Shown one piece after another: positions 26,401-36,318 of a stretch of DNA of 64,000 bases. The notes under the pieces were generated by a model. That model had not been told where the DNA came from. It ran no database searches and saw only the letters and a list, made by a program, of their open reading frames with translations. Origin of the DNA: Channa striata (Eukaryota > Chordata > Actinopteri > Anabantiformes > Channidae); assembly GCA_033026295.1 (NCBI GenBank), contig CM065182.1, forward strand, positions 1,550,001-1,614,000, in the 5' to 3' direction. A program made the translations under genes and the position numbers. How positions within the stretch are numbered: the stretch's first letter is position 1; each line of letters starts with the position of its first letter.

Positions 26401-29400
26401 GTGATCCCACTGCGGTGGAATGAACTACCTAACGAGCTCCTCCACAACGTCCTGTCGCTTGAAATTTTACGTTAAACTAAATGAATAAATAAGAGCTGGT
26501 TTTCGCTATTTGGCACTTACATCTGACAAAACCAAAGTCTTTTCTCTCCTGGCACTTTGCTTCCAATGGCTTCTCCTTGACTTGGCTTTTTGTTTGCTTT
26601 GTATCTCACTTGTAAGTCTGTTTGGATAAAAGCATCTGCCAAATTACAAAATGTGAAAGTAAAATGTAAATTTGAATTGTGACTGGGGGTAGGAATACAT
26701 CATAAGCAGAGAGCCAAGGAATTCATAATCAGACTGAAGCACCGGGGGTATTTATTCTTAAAAAGAAAAAAACAGTTTGTTGCAGAGTAATAATTATCCT
26801 GGCAGGGCTGTGGTTTGACAATCTGTGACGTCTGAAGCAGAAATGAGAAATTAAAATATGTTTTTCTATATTTGTCCATTGACATTTCTCCTTCACCTGA
26901 GATGTTCTACTCTGCCATCCTTGTTTACTTTAAGGTCCGCTCATTAATAAGACCAGGGCGTTGCTGACTGACCTTCAGCTGGCTCCGCAAACAGTATTTA
27001 TATGAAAACATAAGCATGTGTGCGCGCTCCGGTGTGTGTTGGAGGGAGTGTTCGGCTTGTGTGTCGGAGGCGAAACGCACAAGGTCCTGCAATGATGAAC
27101 GAGCAGTAATCCAGTCTGCAGCGTGTGGCTCTTAAATGTAGCCTCCAGTGTGGAGAAGCCTGTGGGATTCGCATTTCTGCGTGACAAGGCTGTGAATCTC
27201 ACGCAACTTTCCCTTCAAGAACACACTTCATCTTCTGGACTTTTACCAGCGCTGATCACACCCAGCAAAATCGAACCCGACCTGAAAACTACAGTCTGTA
27301 GAGGACTGTAAGCAGTATGACCTATATTTCCTGATTTCTACGTTTCCTGTATTAAAATTTACTGCTAACCTTCTTTTTTTTCACATAGCTGATTATAGAT
27401 TAGTAAACAAAACACATGTAACGTTCATCTAACTATAAGACGAACTGCTTGCAAGACAGTGAATAGCAGCAAATCCTCACATCTGATACACTGTAACTAA
27501 AAAGATACGTTTACTCAGGGGATTGATCAAATCAATTCAATTCAATTCAATAAAACAACTATAATAATAATAATATAATATAATAATATATATAATATAA
27601 TATAATATAATATAATAACACATCAATAAAATGAATCAATAAGTCAAGTTCCTCCCTCCACAAATGCTTCATATTCAAAGCTAACATCACTTGCCTGGGC
27701 TCCAGAAACAGAAACAGGAAGTGTTTAACGCCTTGTCTCTGAAGCCAAAGACTGATACAAATGTCACTGAAACACGTACATGAATCTTCTGCTTCTGTTT
27801 TAGTAACAAGTCACATGTGCAAAATCCACTAAACAGTCACGTCAACAACCGTATGGGAACAGCATAGAACGCTAAAATGGGATGATGTTACTAAATATTT
27901 ACTGTATTTCTGATGGCTATTTTTAATAGATCACGATAAAGACTCCCAGTCATCGAGGTTATGCTCATCTGAAGAGCTGTCCGGTGGCAGCTGCACCTCA
28001 AGTTCTTGAAGATATTTCACCTCTAATCCAAAAACTGAACTGACCAAACCAGCTGCACTGGAGAGCACCTTTAGGACATCAAAATAAAGTAATATCCAGT
28101 TCAATGCAAACCTGGTTAACTATGCAGGCAGGTTATGTTATGGCTACCCGCTCAACCGTAGGCATAACAATAATCTGTTTATTATAATCTGAATCTCTCT
28201 GACCTCTTCATTTATAGCCTCTAACACGGTCTGCAATAACCTGGAAAGCAGAATCAGACGTGGGCAGTGGAAACTTACCTGGCTTATAATTTGTCATTCG
28301 TTGCCCTGCAAGGATCTAAAATCTTTACAGTGAACCGTGGTTATTAATTGGACTAGATTAACTTTGTCTTCGTTTCCTTTTACACATCCAAGCGAACCGA
28401 AATGCATCACGGGACGACGGCCTTGTCCACTCACTGGTTAAACAGATCTGGGGAATGAACAAGAAACGAAGCAGAAAAAGATCCAGAACAAAAAAAGGGA
28501 CCACGCACTTGACCGGGCTCAGCCAAAATCTGTCATGATGTTTCAAATATCTGAGACATTATACATGATGAAATGTGCTCAGCGCGTTTGGCTCAGTCAT
28601 CACCGACAGGCAGAGAGTTCGCGGAGGAGCTCAGCGGGCACAAGGTCAAACCGACGCGGCCTCCTTTTAATTCCAAGCTCCGCTCTTATCTCCTCCAGCC
28701 TCCACTTAACCTGAGCTGCTGGAGCAGGCAGGAGGACGCTGGGCCGCCGCTGCTTCAACAGATGTCTTTCAAGAAGAGACGTGAAATTTGCAAATTACCT
28801 TTCTGTCACCGCCACCGCAGGGAAGCCCGAGAGCAGCGGGATGCTCTTATTCAGTTGTCTTACGCACGGGAGAATGATTACACCTTGCGGCACTTGCAGC
28901 TGATGTAGCTGATACCAACGTGTTCGCACGGTGCAGCGGTTCAGTCGCCAGGCTGCAAAAACTGAATCCCCAGTGACCTGTCACTGAAGTGCGACAGTAG
29001 CAGACGGCAGATGTCGGAAAGCAGGCGCGCAACACACACACACACACATTAACCTTCAAGGGAAACATCAGGCTGCAGAAGGCCTCAGCTTTAACGAGCG
29101 AGGCCTCGCTGTCGTGTGGAATCGTCGCCTGTAAAACATTTGGAATTGCACTGATTTGTATCGAGCTTTGATTGACAGCTCAGGGATGCAGACTTTTGAT
29201 GGGAGTCTGCATCACAACTAAACTCTGTTTTTCCTCGTGTTTCTCACTGAAAACCTGCAAATCATTCCAGTCAAACAAGTTTTGGGTTGTTTTTTTTTGC
29301 ATTTGGGCAAACACCAGCTGTGCAACATTCGCACACACACACACACACACACACATCCATGAAAGCCTCCATTCAGCAGAGTTTGCCTCATTTGAATTAG

Positions 29401-30138
29401 AGGAGCTACTATTGTCTGCCAAATAGTTTGCTTTGGTGAGGCTGCTGAATTTTTTATGTGGATGGAGATAACAACACATCCATTTATTCATCTTCCTATT
29501 TACTTTGAAGACTTCGGCGCTGATGATTCAATTCAAACCACATAAACAAGCACCTGCTTTCTTCAAGGAATAAACACACACGGAACCTTGAAAACCTTAT
29601 GAAGTTATTTCCGAGCTCTCTTCATAAATATTCTGTCCACCGTTCAAGGTGCAACTTAACTCCTTCAATCTCATCTATCTCAAAAAACGCATAATAGGCA
29701 TCTCCTGTATGAATATTGCAAAAACAGAGAGAAAACAAAGAATCTGGCATCAGCTGCAGTTTGACAGTGAACATGTCAACTTGGACTTCTGTGTCTAAGA
29801 GCGGAACAGCTGACGTGAGCTGCAGCTTATTAATCACTATTACACGATTATTAATTTTTCCGACCTCAAAAAGCACCGAACGTGGGGAACATCTCGATGC
29901 TTCCATCACCTACTGCTGTTCGTGGAAACCCCCTCGGTTCCAGGCCCGGGGGCTGCACACACACACACGGCGGCCGGTTTCCTGCTCAACTCTCCCTGAC
30001 AACTTCCTGAAACCACGTTCTTTGAACTTTGCCGAGCTGCGGCTTTGCTACGTGGCTCTCGGAACATCCTGCCCGCGGAAACCAGCGACCTGCCGGGCTG
30101 ACGCGCAGCCAAACGAGGGTCCATCTTGTAAATCACCG

Positions 30139-30192
<54 letters not shown>

Positions 30193-30478
30193 GTATGGGA
30201 ATGTAAAGGTCCGTGTGTTCGGGGGAACCACCGCGGAGAACGAGCCGTCGTTACGCGGCGACACAAGCGACAATCAGCGCGGAGCTGCGAGGAGCCACCC
30301 GCGGCCGAGCAGCCCTTACCTGGACCTGGGGGATCCCGCCCGGACCGTCCGCCGCGTCCGGCGAGTTGTCGAACACTCGGTCCCTGTACAGGGACCACAG
30401 CCCCACGTTGGGCACGAAGAGCAGAGCCGCTACCAGCAGCCCGGCGACCTGCAGCAGCCTCTTCTCCTTCCGCCTCAT
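379..30478 (-). CDS. galnt10: galnt10, 5' part (exons 1-4 of a longer gene): polypeptide N-acetylgalactosaminyltransferase 10
   Basis: Family knowledge: GALNT10 is a Golgi type II membrane enzyme that moves GalNAc from UDP-GalNAc to Ser/Thr of mucin-type substrates, with preference for already glycosylated peptides. Seen here: four minus-strand exons whose joined product gives about 189 residues matching the N-terminus of vertebrate GALNT10. These include the start MRRKEKRLLQ, NVGLW after the signal anchor, the stem motif KDWHD, the block YRENGFNIYVSD and the catalytic-domain start PNTSIIIPFHNEGWSSLLR. Junctions are 30320/5551 (phase 0), 5449/4115 (phase 1) and 3977/545 (phase 2), all GT/AG, and exon 4 ends in phase 1. 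Introns 1, 2 and 3 are 24768, 1333 and 3431 bp. The family has about 600 residues, so most of the catalytic domain, with the DxH metal site, and the C-terminal ricin-type lectin domain lie off the left edge. No frameshift or stop is seen in the exons. The paralogue choice rests on my recall of the human sequence. Confidence 0.95.
548..597. repeat. (CA)n microsatellite abutting the exon 4 acceptor
   Basis: (CA)n on the plus strand with one CAGACA interruption near 581. In the transcript it is a (UG)n tract ending in the UAG of the 3' splice site, so it stands in for the polypyrimidine tract. UG repeats are known binding sites of CELF proteins and TDP-43. Confidence 0.95.
3075..3169. repeat. 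12-bp minisatellite, 7 copies
   Basis: The unit is CGGACACACACA. CGG starts at 3081, 3093, 3105, 3117, 3129, 3141 and 3153, so the period is exactly 12 with no drift. It looks like an expanded variant of a (CA)n tract. There are no spacers, so it is not a CRISPR array. Confidence 0.95.
3330..3515. repeat. Dispersed element with palindromic core, copy 1
   Basis: It contains the near-perfect palindrome CTCCAGATGACATCACCTGG at 3387-3406 (AG follows) and, 76 bp further on, GAGCTCCTCCGGATGACATC at 3484-3503. The first core recurs exactly at 42938-42959, and the second recurs inverted at 38600-38619. The wording CTTCCCTCTGACT is also shared with the 42.9-kb copy. The family is not recognised; a non-autonomous DNA element is possible. 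Confidence 0.6.
3977..4115 (-). CDS. galnt10: galnt10 coding exon 3: stem to catalytic-domain junction
   Basis: This 139-bp exon starts with GT, completing the split Gly codon, then encodes 45 residues and leaves two bases (AA) of an Asn codon. The acceptor is TTTTTGACGCAG|GT with AG at 4117-4116. The donor is CCGAA|GTGAGT with GT at 3976-3975. The product runs NGEQGKPFPLTDADRVDQV, then YRENGFNIYVSDRISLNRS and LPDIRHP(N). It is nearly the same as the mammalian protein and carries the LPDIRH motif that precedes the first catalytic-domain cysteines throughout the GALNT family. The opposite strand is also open here, but that is only a shadow frame. Confidence 0.95.
4116..5448 (-). other. galnt10: galnt10 intron 2
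   Basis: This 1333-bp AT-rich intron carries no exon, RNA gene or known repeat that I recognise. Confidence 0.85.
5449..5551 (-). CDS. galnt10: galnt10 coding exon 2: lumenal stem region
   Basis: This 103-bp exon encodes 34 residues plus the first base of a Gly codon. The acceptor is ...TATCTGCAG|GGG with AG at 5553-5552. The donor is GATCTG|GTAGGT with GT at 5448-5447. The product contains RRKDWHDYDTIKRDSARSG, corresponding to the KDWHDKEAIRRDAQRVG stem segment of mammalian GALNT10. The first half (GLHRIGKDSQVGRDG) is less conserved, as is usual for GALNT stems. It enters in phase 0 and leaves in phase 1, which fits exons 1 and 3 exactly. Confidence 0.92.
5552..9700 (-). other. galnt10: galnt10 intron 1, 3' part
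   Basis: It has a poly-A run at 5685-5700, a (GT)n array at 7392-7428 and an AT-rich block near 9361-9435. Around 6030-6130 a phrase like GAAGCGCTTTACA hints at an old dispersed repeat, but too little remains to name it. No coding exon is supported. Confidence 0.75.
7392..7428. repeat. (GT)n microsatellite, intron 1
   Basis: About 18 pure GT units. Confidence 0.95.
9700..9960 (+). mobile_element. L2-type LINE fragment, C-terminal end of ORF2
   Basis: In plus orientation a degenerate translation gives SPWSPVSFLTDSKLPFL, then VFKALHGLAPAFVSDTLPVY and EPVRRSS. This matches the HWLPV..R..FK.LLL.FKALNGLAP.Y..DLL..YEP.R.LRSS segment just after the reverse transcriptase in L2/CR1-group LINEs. About 60 bp later, FVVPVWEP resembles the following .APRLWNSLP motif in another frame. 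It is a decayed fragment, cut at both ends and not functional. Confidence 0.75.
14470..14530 (+). repeat. Possible tRNA-derived SINE head
   Basis: TGGATCGCTCACAAACTGC followed by CACGGGTTCGACACCCAG resembles a tRNA promoter. GGGTTCGACACCC is a good B box (GGTTCGANNC), but the A box is weak and no SINE body or tail is clear downstream. Confidence 0.3.
20435..20461. repeat. (CA)n microsatellite, intron 1
   Basis: About 13 pure CA units. Confidence 0.95.
25655..26690 (+). mobile_element. L2-type LINE relic with 3' tail
   Basis: About 1 kb of a decayed non-LTR retrotransposon in plus orientation. Readable pieces in order are VTPLFRKSAFDPS at about 25670 (L2 ...TPLLKKP.LDP), SVLILLHPPTAFDQQTILPA at about 25848 (LLDLSAAFDTVNH), LVIFPLDYCNSLLTGL at about 26150 (L..SRLDYCNSLL.GL) and the region before the stop with WNELPNELL-like sequence at about 26415. 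The 3' tail at 26611-26670 has TGTAAGTCTGTTTGGATAAA followed by AGCATCTGCCAAAT and TGTAAA, the standard L2 tail in fish. The catalytic YxDD block is missing, and frameshifts and stops are many. Confidence 0.85.
27532..27617. repeat. (ATTCA)n followed by (TAATA)n/(TA)n block
   Basis: Four ATTCA-like units (27532-27551) resemble the reverse complement of the TTGAA-repeat end of a common fish LINE tail, but no LINE body adjoins. An irregular TAATA/TATA stretch follows. Confidence 0.8.
29332..29354. repeat. (CA)n microsatellite, intron 1
   Basis: About 11 CA units. Confidence 0.95.
30141..30189. repeat. (CA)n microsatellite just downstream of galnt10 exon 1
   Basis: About 24 pure CA units, 130 bp inside intron 1 at the edge of the CpG island. 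The transcript carries it as (UG)n. Confidence 0.95.
30320..30478 (-). CDS. galnt10: galnt10 coding exon 1: start codon, cytosolic tail and signal anchor
   Basis: This stretch encodes 53 residues from ATG at 30478-30476. A basic cytosolic tail (MRRKEKRLLQ) is followed by a hydrophobic segment at about residues 11-31 (VAGLLVAALLFVPNVGLW...), the expected uncleaved signal anchor that places the enzyme in the Golgi with the catalytic part in the lumen. A low-complexity, Gly/Pro/Asp-containing stem follows. The start is chosen because it aligns with the GALNT10 N-terminus and has G at -3. The exon ends CCAG|GTAAGG, a strong donor with GT at 30319-30318, in phase 0. Reading on past the donor gives Arg/Ala/Pro-rich sequence unlike the family, which supports the boundary. 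Confidence 0.93.
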
Positions 30479-30606
30479 GTCTCCGGAGAAGGCGAGCGAA
30501 AAACCAGCGAGTCCCGATCCGCGCTTTCCCGAGCGGAGGCAAGTTTCACTGTGACCGGGGGACGGACGCCGGCGCTGCCCGTGACGCTCCGCGACTGCGA
30601 CTTCCG

Positions 30607-30620
30607 CCGCTAGAGGGAGC
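30607..30620 (+). promoter_or_regulatory. CTCF-like motif in the galnt10 promoter
   Basis: CCGCTAGAGGGAGC matches the vertebrate CTCF core (CCRSYAGRGGGCRS) at all but one position. It lies about 130 bp upstream of the start codon inside the CpG island. Binding is inferred from the motif only. Confidence 0.35.
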
Positions 30621-30969
30621 GAAGCACGGCGCGTCGGCCCGGGGGTGGGGGCGAGCAGGCGGGGGAAGAGCCCAGCACAAGGCCGGTATTTCCGCTCCGC
30701 TTTTGAGGACGTCGTTGAACATGAAGCGATTCGTTCGGACCTGTTTACTTCCGTTCGGTAACAATCGGCCCGAAGCCGGAAAGAGCCGAAAGCAAATCAC
30801 CGAGAAAAGTTGTACTGACGAGTTGTGCTGCCTTCACTGCACCTCGGAAAAAGGAAAGTTTACTGCCAGCGCCAATATTAACGATGACTCTAAAATTACA
30901 CGGCGTTTCTTTCTGCAGTAATCACAACCATCCGTCACCTTGTAAACACAATCTGTATATTGGACTTAT

Positions 30970-31400
30970 TGTATTTACATTTACTTTTAACGTTTTTTTC
31001 ATTTATCCAAAGCGACTTACAAGTGAGATGCAAGTGTGAGAAAGAGCAGAACGTTTTTTGTGTTTTTTTAATGCAAAGAAAATGCAGAAGAGTTTGGTTT
31101 TCTGCAGTTTTATTTTACTTTTTTTAATTAGGAATGAGGCCGCTGAGCGTGCAGAGTTTGGCAGCTCACTCCACCGTCGCTGAGCTGAACAGTTTCCTTG
31201 GCGTCTTCTGTGTGGTCCTGGGACCAGCAGACATGGGAGGGACTGTGGCCCTGAATGACTGGGTTTACGGAAGCCGGCGCTGTAGATTTGACCACCTGTG
31301 GGCAGGAGACTGAGCTTTGAACTGAATCCACGCAGCCACAGGAAGCCGGTGCAGAGATCTGAAGGGCACGATAGAATCACGGCCCTGGACCCTTTTACAG
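30970..31400 (-). repeat. LINE-derived repeat (minus), copy A
   Basis: The left end is the reverse complement of the L2 tail (CATTTATCCAAAGCGACTTA at about 30999-31019, next to CATTTAC). The block at 31128-31380 recurs at 34284-34515. In minus-strand translation, SQDHTEDAKETVQLSDGGVS here matches SQHHTEDTKENSSAQRS in the other copy. The phrase GCAGCTCACTCCACCGTCGC resembles the complement of LWNELP-type LINE sequence. It is decayed. Confidence 0.7.
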
Positions 31401-34239
31401 AGAGGATCTGTGTTCAGGGACACAAGAAATTAGGGGTTTTAGATGAAATCATTTGTAAAATATTTACATATTTTATGTAGAAACACATGCGTAGTCCATT
31501 TGTCCATGACAAGTTATATTTCTTTGGCTTTTGCCATAGAAAACCTGTTGCTAACAGAAAACCAGCTGCTAAACACCTAAACTAAGTGACCGAGTCAGAG
31601 GTTGCAATTACGGAAGCTTGAAATATTTTACTAATCCACAAAAAATCAGTCAACGCAAGTTGCAAATGTCATCAAAAGAAAGTTGTGTGTCACTCTGAAG
31701 AAGGTATTTACTGATCAGCAGCCATCTGTTCCATCAGGTTAGTTCCTTTAGCACAGCTGAGCCGGAGCCAGTGGTGGAGGAAATGGAGCCTAATTGTGTC
31801 TCTGATGGAAATCCAAGCAGCCAGCACACGCCCGAGCCTGTGTCTGTTGGATGACAGTTTGGGACTCAGGTGATAATAGAAAAAGCTTAAAGATGACCTG
31901 TGTGTGTTATAGCATTATTCCTCAAAAGAAAGAATGCTTTAACAATCATTTCTTAGTGTATTAGCAATGCTGAGAACAACATAACTCGGCTGTTTTCTTG
32001 GTCGTTGACACAGACATCCCGGCAGTCACGCGGTGTCTGTTTGCTTGGACAGTCGACGTGAAAGAGTAATCGCCGTCTCCTCTGCAGACGTGCACTGCAG
32101 GTTCAAAGCAAACCTCTCGGTCCGTCGCCGCTGAGGCAGCTGTGGCCTTCGCTTGCATAAAGTGCACATTTTCAACTTTTGACTGCCTCTTCTTTTTCTG
32201 CTACACCTTGACACGTGAATCACTCATGTTTCATTATAAACGATTCAAGGCAAACCTCCTCGCCTCAAACGATGACCACTGCTACACTCGATAGTCATAT
32301 TTTAAGAGGGTCATATTTTACAGGATGACAGTTTCCACACTCGGTGCCTCTTCGGGAGTCGTTAGGTGCCAGGTGAGCGTTTAAGGTCTACGAGGGCTAA
32401 TGACACACAAACACACACTTTATGCTTTTATGGCTCATCAAGCACAATCTAAAGCAAGTTCACGTCACTCAGCGTTTGCGTTTTGTGTGGACATCCATGA
32501 ATTAAATGAGAATCTTAACGTTGCTTTACTTTAGTGAAACCCCTCAGACTAAGACGTGGAGAGCAGAATGTAATTTCGTGTTTTTATTGTGATGCCCTGG
32601 TCTATGCCGACTTTCTCTTCTTCAGTCTTTGTTGCATCACTATATTACACCTGCTGACTGCTACCCTCACACCACCGCTGTTTTTGTGTCTTTGCATGCA
32701 ACCTGCAGAGTTATGGATTTAAAAAGTGCTTGGAAAAAATCAATGCGAGTCAAGACAGAGGAGTGTGGCTGACACAACAAAAGACATCAAATGCATGAGC
32801 AGAAAGGAAAATGTGAAAAATAACCTGAGAGCATTCAGATGTGCTGGCTGACAAATCAAAGCACAAAATCTACAGCACACAGTCGTATGCTGGACACGCA
32901 CTTTGTTAAGTGAAGATTAGATTCTTCTATCGCGGCAGGATTATGTGAGGACAGCACAAGCCGGACAAGGCATTTCCCTCTGTATATGGTAATGTTAGTT
33001 AATGAAGATGAAATTAGTGAGCCACTTTAGGCTAAGGACTTGAACAAATGAAAGGACGTGGGCCGAATTTCCAAATGCAGTAAAAGATTTTGGCCAGGGA
33101 CACACGGATTCATGTGTGAACAGCAAGCCGATGCTGAAGTGGAGGTAAATCTGCTTTAAATGTCCAAACACCTGGAAATACGAAGTGCAGAATGAGGCGC
33201 TGAAGAACTAATTACAACAACACAGGAATGTGAAATGTACAAAAATGCAAGTGCGGGAGCGTGAGTGTTATTTTAGACAGGACTTGTGCCTGTGAACCCG
33301 TCTTGTCATCAACCTGTCAGCTCTGACGAGACTTGAAGTACTGAGCACAAAGTTAAGCCTCACTGACATGTTCTTCACGATGTTCCGTGTCATACAGGCC
33401 CAGGTCGTCCTTCACGACAAGCTGCACGCTGGCGACACTCTTCCCGGCCTTCAATCAAACAAAATCCAGCACAGAAAACTCAAACCTCCCTTTAGAAAAT
33501 AACGTTTTCTTGTGCTGACACGCAGCCTGCTCCTGCTGATGTCCCGGCTGTCCTGTTTTTTTCTTTGCTTCTCTGTAGTTCACAATTGTGGCGGCGAGGC
33601 GTCCGGCCGTGTCTTTGTATGCACGCATGATTATGAGGCCGTGTCAGCGTGTTCCCACGCCGCCATGTTGAGTTGTGATTTGTTTCCCCTTTAAAACTAA
33701 TCAATCACTAATAGCCTCATTGTGCAGACAATGAACTGTACGGTCTTGGAGGCTCCGTTGGGTTTAGAAGAAAATGGGGTTGATCGAGCTTTTTGTGTTT
33801 TGATTTCAAACTGACCTCCTGGGGACGGGACCGGCTTGGCTCAGTAGTTCGTGAGTGTTCTGTTAGAACTGTCTTTTTGTTGTTTTGCTGTTGAGCTGCA
33901 GGAAAATGCCACTAATGAACTGGAACATGAGCATGACTTCTTTTCCTGAAGTGTGTTTGCAGTTGTGCAGCTGTGAGGCCGGACACAATGGTTCTTCAGG
34001 GCGCACAGATGTTTGCGTAGATCTGGTCCCGTCCGTTGGCATCACCTGAAATCTAATATTCCGCAGAACAATCTTGTCCTTGTCCTCCCATTGTAAATGC
34101 TGCAGTATATGGACAATATTCATTTCCCATCAGTCGCTTCCTCTGCGGGTCTTCCAAAGATGTCTCCTCAGTTTTCACTGACAGTCAAGTGTGAATATAA
34201 GAAAACATTAAAGCAAAGTGATGTGAGATGGAACGTTTT

Positions 34240-34515
34240 CATTTCATGAGATGCAAGTGCAGCAAAGAACAGATTTCATAGATTTAAGTGCATAGGAAGG
34301 TGTGGGAGTGAAGTTGCTGAGCGTTGTGAGTTTGGCGGCTCGTTGAACCGTCGTGCGATCGCTGAGCTGAAGAGTTTTCCTTGGTGTCTTCTGTGTGGTG
34401 CTGGGACCCAAAATGAGGCGTGCTGTCACGGTTTGGATCACGTGGAGGAGTTTGAGCAGGAAACCCCGTCAACAAGATGACGCACGACCAGCGTCTGCAC
34501 AATGAGTTGGCTGCA
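34240..34515 (-). repeat. LINE-derived repeat (minus), copy B
   Basis: It is the same family and orientation as the repeat at 31.0-31.4 kb, 3.2 kb away. Shared phrases include GAGATGCAAGTG at the left and TTTCCTTGG(C/T)GTCTTCTGTG near 34375, the latter followed by a conserved TGGTNCTGGGACC. Confidence 0.7.
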
Positions 34516-35147
34516 TATTCTGAGAGGCAGGCTCGGATCTTTTTGTGTCTTTCTGGCGTAGAGGGCATATTTTCCCATTAGGGTTTCCTTTTCTGACATA
34601 AGACATTTATCACCAGCTGGTAGAATCTTTCTTCATGGCCGGCGAAGGACTACAACACCAGTCAGGAAGCTTCCTTCTCTTCACTCCTCCCTTGTCAGAG
34701 TCTGAATAAAATCCTTCCAGTTGTTGGACCCCAGTCCAAACACACTGACACAGCTAAAAAAGAACAACAGATAAATCAGGTCTGGAAATAGGAAATAGAA
34801 GAGGAACCTCACAATTATTCGTTTTTATGTGTTTTAGTGGCATTTCAAATCTCCTCTGCACCCAGAAATGTTTTCTAATTGCACTCAACTAGATTATACA
34901 TAAAAACATCTTTGCACTAATCAATGGCTTTTATTAAGTGACCTGGGCGGCACCATCAGTACATTGTCTGCTGAAGTGGACTGATGCTCACTAATTGTTC
35001 ATCAGAAAGCACTCAGTGCTGGATTGAACGCGGCTAATGGGTTTGGGCATCCAACAGACAATCACTGGTCTGCCATCGGGGGAATAAAGGTGCTAACAGT
35101 GCTAACACGATGCGCGGCTTTGATGCTTCTTCACAAATTACCTGGAT

Positions 35148-35164
35148 CCCCCCCCCCCCCCCCC
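35148..35164. repeat. Poly-C run (17)
   Basis: Seventeen consecutive C on the plus strand. It is unusually long for a C homopolymer and liable to sequencing length error. Confidence 0.9.
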
Positions 35165-35611
35165 GACCTCCTTCAAATCCAGACTGAGCCTGTGACATGA
35201 GCAGGAGGAGTTATAAAGCAAAGGGCCGCTCAATCAACCTAAATCCCCACCACATTCCGAGGTTGCAGGGTTCATCCATAATTCATGCGGAAAGACACCG
35301 AACAGATTGAATTGTCACAACTCGGGCTGGTACAGAAGAGGAGAGCTCTCTCTCTCCCGTCTCCGGGCGTCTCGGGCAGCAAGAGAAATAGGTGGATTAG
35401 TCACATTGGAGAGACATTCCAGTGTGGCTAATGTTCGACCACAATGATCCGTCCAAACGTGCGGCCGCAATCGGCGGGTTGATGATGCCAAGATTAGGAC
35501 AAGGACCTGTTAGAGTTTAGTGAGACTGAAGAATTCAAGATAAAAATAAAACTACTCTCATATTATTTGGAAAACGTTCGTTTGGCTGGTTTTGGGTCTT
35601 CGGGTTAAAAT

Positions 35612-35745
35612 CACATTACATTTACATTTGCATCCATTAACACTGTGCTGCCGAACAGGTTTGGATTCGGTTCTGTGTCGGGGCTCCGTAGACCCACAAC
35701 ACAGGCTGTTTTCCATTTTTGTCAGACGCTTTTATCCAAAATGAC
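35612..35745 (-). repeat. Interrupted L2-type LINE/SINE tail (minus)
   Basis: GTCAGACGCTTTTATCCAAA at about 35721-35740 is the reverse complement of the tail core TTTGGATAAAAGCGTCTGAC, and ACATTTACATTTGC at 35618-35631 is the reverse complement of the terminal ATGTAAATGTAA. About 90 bp of other sequence separates the two parts, which are normally adjacent. Confidence 0.65.
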
Positions 35746-36252
35746 ATTAATAAATAAAATACTTTGGTTTAGTTAAAACATTATGGTTTTCTGCACATCA
35801 GACTGTATGAAACTCCCTCATCCATGTTACTGTATGTTTGCTACAGATGCTGCAGCCCCCCCCCCCCATGGTTAACGTGGTTTGTCTGTCTTTTATCAGT
35901 TCTTGGACAAATGACCTCAGCAGTTTCATTTTAGAGGATTGATTAGTTAAAGGGCTTTTCCTCTGAGTTCAATGAAAAGTGACACGGCGAGTGATTAACG
36001 GCAACAAAAAAAGCAACAGTGTCTTGATTTCAGTACAAGCCAAATGCTTGATGCCACATATCACCAAAACCGATCCAAACGATTGATACAGCTCACCTGC
36101 AATTTAATATTTCCCGACCTTATGAAAACATTGCAGACCATGTTTACTGCAGTTGTATTAACGTGATTACGAGCCCCACATTTATATCAACCTGAATAGT
36201 AAAAAATGCATTAAAGAATCTGTTCGCGACCTTCAGCCCGAAGGCGTGTTTA

Positions 36253-36254
<2 letters not shown>

Positions 36255-36317
<63 letters not shown>
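36255..36317. repeat. (GT)n microsatellite, the longest in the window
   Basis: About 31 uninterrupted GT units. Confidence 0.95.

Positions 36318-36318
<1 letters not shown>

Larger units (their letters stand above)
26690..30319 (-). other. galnt10: galnt10 intron 1, 5' part
   Basis: It holds an AT-rich repeat block at 27532-27617, (CA)n at 29332-29354 and 30141-30189, and otherwise unique AT-rich sequence that becomes CpG-rich after about 29930. No exon is recognised. Confidence 0.75.
30205..30700 (-). promoter_or_regulatory. galnt10: CpG-rich promoter and 5' UTR region of galnt10
   Basis: The base composition changes sharply here: many CpG dinucleotides, GC boxes and G-runs (for example GGGGGTGGGGGCG near 30641), against AT-rich CpG-poor flanks on both sides. 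It spans coding exon 1 and the sequence just upstream of its start codon on the minus strand. No TATA box is evident, as expected of a housekeeping-type CpG-island promoter. The transcription start cannot be fixed from sequence; it is probably between 30480 and 30700. A long open frame on the plus strand across this island is a by-product of GC richness. Confidence 0.7.

Noticed and set aside
29716..30921. 401-codon open frame on the plus strand across the galnt10 promoter
   Set aside because: It runs antisense through exon 1, the (CA)n array and the CpG island. Its product is low-complexity Arg/Pro/His-Thr repeats with no family resemblance, and GC-rich sequence lacks stops by chance.
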